8,529 nucleotides of DNA, taken from contig CAMPIW010000011.1 in the NCBI GenBank assembly GCA_946886635.1, positions 1-8,529 of the forward strand. Direction: 5' to 3'. Positions 4,649 through 8,529 of this stretch are shown in pieces. The position numbers and the translations under genes are program-made. The stretch comes from an uncultured Candidatus Saccharibacteria bacterium (GTDB lineage: Bacteria > Patescibacteria > Saccharimonadia > Saccharimonadales > UBA1547). The notes beneath the pieces are model-generated. The model ran no database searches, was not told where the DNA came from, and worked only from the letters and a program-made list of their open reading frames with translations. Within the stretch, counting starts at the first letter, position 1. The number at the start of each line of letters is the position of its first letter.

Positions 4649-7516
4649 ATGGAGCTATCGAGGTTTCCTTCGAACAGGGGTTTCTCTGTGCGAAGCATTG
4701 TTGCGTTTGCCTTAACCGTTATGATTACGGTGTTTTTATGGGCAATCCTCTCTAGTACTCCTACTTTTGCTGCTGAAGCTACCTGGCAAAACGATTCAAC
4801 AATTTTGTACGACGGCCACGGATATACCGAAGCGACTAGCTTTTCAGACCCAACAGGAACAATCCCAGCCGGCTCTACGGTATACAAATCGCCCGTACTC
4901 AACAGTGATCAATCGTCTGTTTCGCAGCGGATTTTAATTCTCTACTTTACTCCTGGTGTCGACCCCCCTACTGCAACTACTGTTAAATTCGTACAATTTG
5001 ACTACAGCAGTACTGGCGTTTCAAACCCAACAAATCAAAAAGATGTCACCGCCGTCCCTCAAGATACGTCGGGCAACTCTGGGACATCGTGTTCGGTATC
5101 TGGTATAGGCTGGTTTATCTGTCCTGTCAGTGAATTCCTTGCTACCGCCATGGATACTATATTCGAAATCCTTGCTGGCATGATTGCCGTACAGCCGCCA
5201 GTACTTGGTGACGCAAATAACAGCATGTATGTCGCATGGAATGTAACGCGGACCATTGCAAATATCGCCTTCGTTATCGCCTTTATGGTTATTATCTACT
5301 CACAACTTACCAGCCTCGGTGTTTCAAACTACGGACTGAAAAGGCTCATTCCGCGACTCATCGTGGCTGCCGTACTCGTGAATGTTTCGTACATTGTGTC
5401 AGCGCTCGCGATTGATGCTTCAAATATCCTCGGTTACTCGGTTCAGGATATCTTTAACATCATTCGAGAACAAACCTTCCACCTGACTAATGACAACGTT
5501 AGTGGCTTCAATACAAACGGCTGGGGGGCAGTTACTGCTGCCGTACTTGCCGGTGGTGGTATTGTTGGTGGTGTGTACTACGCGGCAAGCGGTGGACTTT
5601 ACCTGCTTCTTCCAATACTGCTTGGCTTGCTCCTTACCGTTATTTTTGTGGTGCTTATCTTGGCGGCGCGTCAAGCGATTATCTTACTGCTCGTTATTGT
5701 CTCGCCACTAGCATTCGTAGCAAACTTACTCCCTAATACCGAAAAATGGTTTGATAAATGGAAAGACCTCTTCTTTACTATGCTTATCTTCTTCCCGGCA
5801 TTCTCACTGGTGTTTGGTGGCTCACAACTGGCTGGGCAACTTATCATCCAGAACGCTGGTGATAATATTGTGACGCTTATTTTTGGAATGGCCGTTCAAA
5901 TTGCTCCGTTGGTTATTACCCCTCTTATTCTTAAGCTTAGCGGTGGACTATTGGGGCGCATTGCGCAAATTGCCAACGACCCACGCAGGGGTATTCTCGA
6001 TCGAAACCGCAACTGGGCAGAGCGTCGCGCCGAGCATGCTAAACAGCAAAACATTGCACGCGGACCACGTCTTCGTAACCCGGCTAGCTGGGGTGCGGGT
6101 ATGGTGCAGAAAGCAGATTTCAGCAAACGCCGCCTCAGTGATAACACTGACACGTGGAAACAAGAAGCAACGAACCGATACGAAGAGACTGACAAATACG
6201 GTAAGATTCATGAGCGTAAAGCCGCGAGCGAGCTTTCGAAAGACCGTATTCATAGCCAACACGCTGCGCACATTGATAGCCTCAAGGCAACGACTGGCAG
6301 TACATTAAATGTTCGCACAGTCGAGGCAGAGGAAGCAAAGGCTGCCGCCGAACGCGCAGCAACACAGACGAGCGCCATGACTCAGGCTTACCGAGCTGGT
6401 GTATACAACACAGTCGGCAATGAACGTCTTGAGACTCTTCAAAAGAGTATGGCTGAAAATGTTATTCAAACGGCAGCCTGGAAGCAAAGCGAGCAAGAAA
6501 GCAGTTACCTACAGCAACGTGGTATATCTGAACGTATGCGGACCGACAACAGCCTTCTCGACATCGCACAAGGCTATGGTGACCCTAAGTTCCAAGTTAT
6601 CGCTCGTGAACGCGCCCAGGCAAATGCAGTTGCAACTCTCACTAAACTTAATGCCGATGCACGTCAAAACGCAATTAGCCTCCTTGAGACCGAAGCAGTC
6701 GAAGCGGGTGACTCTGTAAAAGACTACGCTATCAAGAAGGTATTTAGTAAAGCGAATTCTGCAATTGAAGCCGACCGCCTTGCCGTTTCACCAAGCCGCC
6801 TCGAAGCCGCTTTGGAAATCGCTGCATCGGATGGTCAGGTGAGTATCTTCGACCAGGCCCGTTCAAGCGACTTTATCGATCAGTCATTGGTTGACGCCGT
6901 TGTGGCGCGCCACGTTGGTGATATGAAGTCTAAGGGTGGATTCCACATTCAAGCTAACCCTCAACTCAGCCTCCAACGATACATCGAACGCTTTAATAAT
7001 GGCGAGCTCGACAGTTCAGTTACCAATATCGACCAGGTTCGTGAGACCTTTACTCGAGACCTTAATAAAGCACGTATAGAAACCCTCAGTAACACGAACT
7101 CGGCCAACCTTGGTGGTATGAAATATGGTGCGTTTGTTGGGCTTGCGAGCGACATTAAGGGTAATCCGCAAACCGGTACTCCAAGCATCCTCGATATTAT
7201 TGATGTTGATGCAAACGGCGCGCCTCGATCGGAGAACGATCTTGCTACCGTACGAAAGATTTACGAATCTCTTACCGATGCACTCAATGATCCGAGCACT
7301 CGTGCAACTATGACCGACCGCCTTGCAGAAGCGCGTGTTATGCAAGAAATGGTACGCAGTAAGTTCTTCAAACACGAAAAGCCGCTCGACCTTAGCATGA
7401 CTGAACGTTCAATGCCAGACGGTGATAATCTTTCCGCTTCTATGTCCGACAACCACGACATGCCGACAGCAGATACTGACCCTACTGACAGCTCACCAAC
7501 CGACGAACAAGAATAG
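4649..7516 (+). CDS. TrbL/VirB6-like polytopic membrane protein with long cytosolic-type tail
   Basis: A 955-residue protein resembling the TrbL/VirB6 inner-membrane components of type IV secretion and conjugation channels found in CPR bacteria; family call by pattern recognition only. Residues 1-41 form a signal-peptide-like start (basic n-region, hydrophobic 17-34, TFA before E43). Residues 43-155 are a Ser/Thr/Asp-rich, probably external domain with two Cys just after it. Hydrophobic segments follow at about 158-182, 201-220, 233-260, a Gly-rich block with two or three spans at 291-361, 372-398 and 406-430. The remaining 500 residues or so are soluble, Ala/Glu/Arg-rich and largely helical (notably 555-680), ending in an acidic Asp/Ser/Thr tail. 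The in-frame GTG 4622 lies between the -35 and -10 and is rejected. GTG 4688, with AGGGG upstream, is a possible alternative start that keeps the signal peptide. No VirB4 or VirD4 ATPase is nearby. Confidence 0.8.
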   Translation: MELSRFPSNRGFSVRSIVAFALTVMITVFLWAILSSTPTFAAEATWQNDSTILYDGHGYTEATSFSDPTGTIPAGSTVYKSPVLNSDQSSVSQRILILYFTPGVDPPTATTVKFVQFDYSSTGVSNPTNQKDVTAVPQDTSGNSGTSCSVSGIGWFICPVSEFLATAMDTIFEILAGMIAVQPPVLGDANNSMYVAWNVTRTIANIAFVIAFMVIIYSQLTSLGVSNYGLKRLIPRLIVAAVLVNVSYIVSALAIDASNILGYSVQDIFNIIREQTFHLTNDNVSGFNTNGWGAVTAAVLAGGGIVGGVYYAASGGLYLLLPILLGLLLTVIFVVLILAARQAIILLLVIVSPLAFVANLLPNTEKWFDKWKDLFFTMLIFFPAFSLVFGGSQLAGQLIIQNAGDNIVTLIFGMAVQIAPLVITPLILKLSGGLLGRIAQIANDPRRGILDRNRNWAERRAEHAKQQNIARGPRLRNPASWGAGMVQKADFSKRRLSDNTDTWKQEATNRYEETDKYGKIHERKAASELSKDRIHSQHAAHIDSLKATTGSTLNVRTVEAEEAKAAAERAATQTSAMTQAYRAGVYNTVGNERLETLQKSMAENVIQTAAWKQSEQESSYLQQRGISERMRTDNSLLDIAQGYGDPKFQVIARERAQANAVATLTKLNADARQNAISLLETEAVEAGDSVKDYAIKKVFSKANSAIEADRLAVSPSRLEAALEIAASDGQVSIFDQARSSDFIDQSLVDAVVARHVGDMKSKGGFHIQANPQLSLQRYIERFNNGELDSSVTNIDQVRETFTRDLNKARIETLSNTNSANLGGMKYGAFVGLASDIKGNPQTGTPSILDIIDVDANGAPRSENDLATVRKIYESLTDALNDPSTRATMTDRLAEARVMQEMVRSKFFKHEKPLDLSMTERSMPDGDNLSASMSDNHDMPTADTDPTDSSPTDEQE

Positions 7517-7520
7517 CCGT

Positions 7521-8174
7521 TTAATTTATTGCGATGGGAGTAGCGCCCTCAACACTCCACTCGCCCACCTTTGTACGACGAAGTTCAGAACAGTATGCAC
7601 CGGTTGCAAGCACCTTGCCGATATCCTCAGCAAGTGTACGAATGTACGTTCCGCTACTAACATGAACGCGAATTTTTACTTCAGGATAGGTGTAGTCTAA
7701 AAGTTCTAACGAATAAATAGTTACTTGCCGTTCGGGCATTTCAATAACCTCACCTTTACGCGCTAAATCGTACGCTCTACGACCGTTAATTTTAATAGCA
7801 CTAAAGATAGGTGGGCGCTGGGTGATTTCGCCTCTAAACTGCTCTAAAGCAGCTTCTATAGCCTCTTTTGATGGCTGCGTAGTCGATACGTCGGTAAGTT
7901 CACCTTCGGGGTCACCGGTTGAGCTGGTTTGGCCAAGGCGAAAGGTTGCTTCGTACTCTTTGTCGAGCTTTGAATAGTTCATGGCATTTCGACACTCTTT
8001 GCCAGTTACGATAATCATAAGACCGGTTGCAAAGGGGTCAAGAGTGCCGGTATGTCCTACCTTGGCTTTTTTGCCTAGCTTTTCAGATAAACGGCGGCGC
8101 ACGCGCGCAACAACACCAAAACTGGTGATACCAGCTGGTTTGTCGACTAATCGAACACTATCCTCTTCGTTCAT
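7521..8174 (-). CDS. truB: tRNA pseudouridine(55) synthase TruB, short form
   Basis: TruB converts U55 of the tRNA T-loop to pseudouridine. The catalytic motif VGHTGTLDPFATG is at 39-51 with the nucleophile D46. Also present are LVDKPAGITS (9-18), the conserved Tyr of KEYEATFRLG (Y74), RPPIFSAIKINGRRAYDLAR, and SSGTYIRTLAEDIG near the C-terminus. At 217 residues it is well short of the 290-310 typical of bacterial TruB and ends shortly after the catalytic fold, so the C-terminal PUA-like domain is missing; no frameshift is needed to explain this. ATG 8174 is 8 nt after a TATAAT box, with no Shine-Dalgarno. It converges on the TrbL-like gene with 4 nt between stops and no visible intrinsic terminator. 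Confidence 0.96.
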   Translation of the reverse strand: MNEEDSVRLVDKPAGITSFGVVARVRRRLSEKLGKKAKVGHTGTLDPFATGLMIIVTGKECRNAMNYSKLDKEYEATFRLGQTSSTGDPEGELTDVSTTQPSKEAIEAALEQFRGEITQRPPIFSAIKINGRRAYDLARKGEVIEMPERQVTIYSLELLDYTYPEVKIRVHVSSGTYIRTLAEDIGKVLATGAYCSELRRTKVGEWSVEGATPIAIN

Positions 8175-8182
8175 TACGGTCC

Positions 8183-8188
8183 ATTATA
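8183..8188 (-). promoter_or_regulatory. -10 box of truB, nearly leaderless
   Basis: A perfect TATAAT on the minus strand, with eight bases (GGACCGTA) before ATG 8174. It sits between the stop codon of the proline-rich gene and truB. No good -35 is visible at 16-18 bp, where the upstream coding sequence lies, so the promoter call is moderate. Confidence 0.55.
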
Positions 8189-8196
8189 CCGTAGCG

Positions 8197-8529
8197 TTAC
8201 TGCGCAGGTGGAATTTGGAACTGTCCTGGGTCGGCCGATGCAGGTTGTGGCGCAGGAGGCGCTACAAATTGCGGTTGTGGCTGCGATTGAGGCTGAGGCT
8301 CGGGTTGTGGCGCTGGTGGCGCTGAAAAATCTTCAGGTGCATAGGCGGTATTTGGTGCTGGTACAGCATTTAGCGTTTCGAATGGAACGGTTGGTTCAGG
8401 CGCTAAAATATCACCCAAAATCTCTGGCTGCTCGGTTGGTGGCAACGGAATTGCCAGTGGAGGGCCGTTCATTTGTGAAAAATCAGGGATTGGTGGCGGC
8501 AATGGCAAACCTAAATCGACAGGGCCTGG
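8197..8529 (-). CDS. Proline/glutamine-rich protein, C-terminal part only
   Basis: The frame is open from the right window edge to the TAA at 8197, so at least 110 C-terminal residues are present and the start lies outside. The visible part is very rich in Pro, Ala and Gln with no hydrophobic segment, and is probably disordered. It contains PLPPPIP near the edge, scattered PP motifs, and an APPAPQP heptapeptide twice, flanking a PEPQPQSQPQPQ run. Such tails are common in membrane-anchored or secreted proteins and as ligands for protein-protein contacts, but no family can be named. It reads in the same direction as truB, 22 nt upstream, and truB may also be transcribed from this gene's promoter. 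Confidence 0.7.
   Translation of the reverse strand, partial: PGPVDLGLPLPPPIPDFSQMNGPPLAIPLPPTEQPEILGDILAPEPTVPFETLNAVPAPNTAYAPEDFSAPPAPQPEPQPQSQPQPQFVAPPAPQPASADPGQFQIPPAQ
8243..8323 (-). repeat. 30/60-bp periodic repeat in the proline-rich gene
   Basis: On the plus strand GGTTGTGGC recurs at 8243, 8273 and 8303, exactly 30 bp apart. The outer two copies extend to a 21-bp near-identical unit (8243-8263 and 8303-8323, two differences). In protein this is the repeated APPAPQP separated by 20 residues, with a related PQ-rich unit between. It is an in-frame repeat likely to vary in copy number. Confidence 0.7.

Noticed and set aside
5883..6308. Plus-strand open frame of 141 codons, and overlapping minus-strand frames at 5896-6271
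   Set aside because: They lie fully inside the well-supported TrbL-like gene and lack recognisable protein features; they are shadows.
7016..7375. Minus-strand open frame of 119 codons
   Set aside because: Antisense to the TrbL-like gene, no start signals or domain features.
1..8529. tRNA, rRNA, CRISPR array, insertion sequence or prophage remnants
   Set aside because: No cloverleaf, spaced direct repeat array, transposase-like frame or terminal inverted repeats were seen.

Overview
The window is 8.5 kb of compact bacterial chromosome. Gene content and style suggest a small-genome Candidate Phyla Radiation bacterium, most likely Candidatus Saccharibacteria (TM7). The grounds are tight packing, a TruB without the usual C-terminal domain, a large TrbL/VirB6-like membrane protein standing alone beside housekeeping genes, and several uncharacterised small proteins. 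This assignment is inference from style, not from a marker comparison.

Layout, left to right. On the minus strand lie the 5' part of pnp (PNPase, running off the left edge), a small acidic protein with one EF-hand-like calcium loop, an FKBP-type prolyl isomerase, and an ABC-2 exporter permease and ATPase. The minus-strand block ends with rpsO (ribosomal protein S15). Transcription therefore runs rpsO, then ATPase-permease-FKBP, then the EF-hand gene, then pnp. From about 3984 the orientation flips. Two plus-strand genes follow: an unknown 154-residue protein and a 955-residue TrbL/VirB6-like protein with a roughly 500-residue soluble tail. That gene converges, with 4 nt between stop codons, on truB (tRNA pseudouridine-55 synthase, minus strand). 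Upstream of truB is the C-terminal part of a proline/glutamine-rich protein running off the right edge.

The most interesting pattern is in transcription and translation starts. At five genes (EF-hand gene, ABC ATPase, rpsO, TrbL-like gene, truB) a consensus or near-consensus -10 box sits only 6-10 nt upstream of the start codon. In three of them a good -35 is also present at 16-17 bp. This predicts leaderless or nearly leaderless mRNAs. By contrast the internal cistron (permease) and pnp, which has a leader of about 100 nt, carry clear Shine-Dalgarno sequences. The window thus appears to use two initiation modes, chosen by gene position. Two long-ORF starts (GTG 1451 and GTG 4622) overlap promoter elements and are corrected here to ATG 1436 and ATG 4649.

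Rho-independent terminators follow rpsO (overlapping its stop codon) and the EF-hand gene, with a weaker candidate after FKBP. The genes cover RNA decay (pnp), ribosome assembly (rpsO), tRNA modification (truB), export (ABC pair), protein folding (FKBP) and a putative secretion/DNA-transfer channel component. No tRNA, rRNA, CRISPR array or insertion sequence was seen. No gap between genes exceeds about 170 nt.
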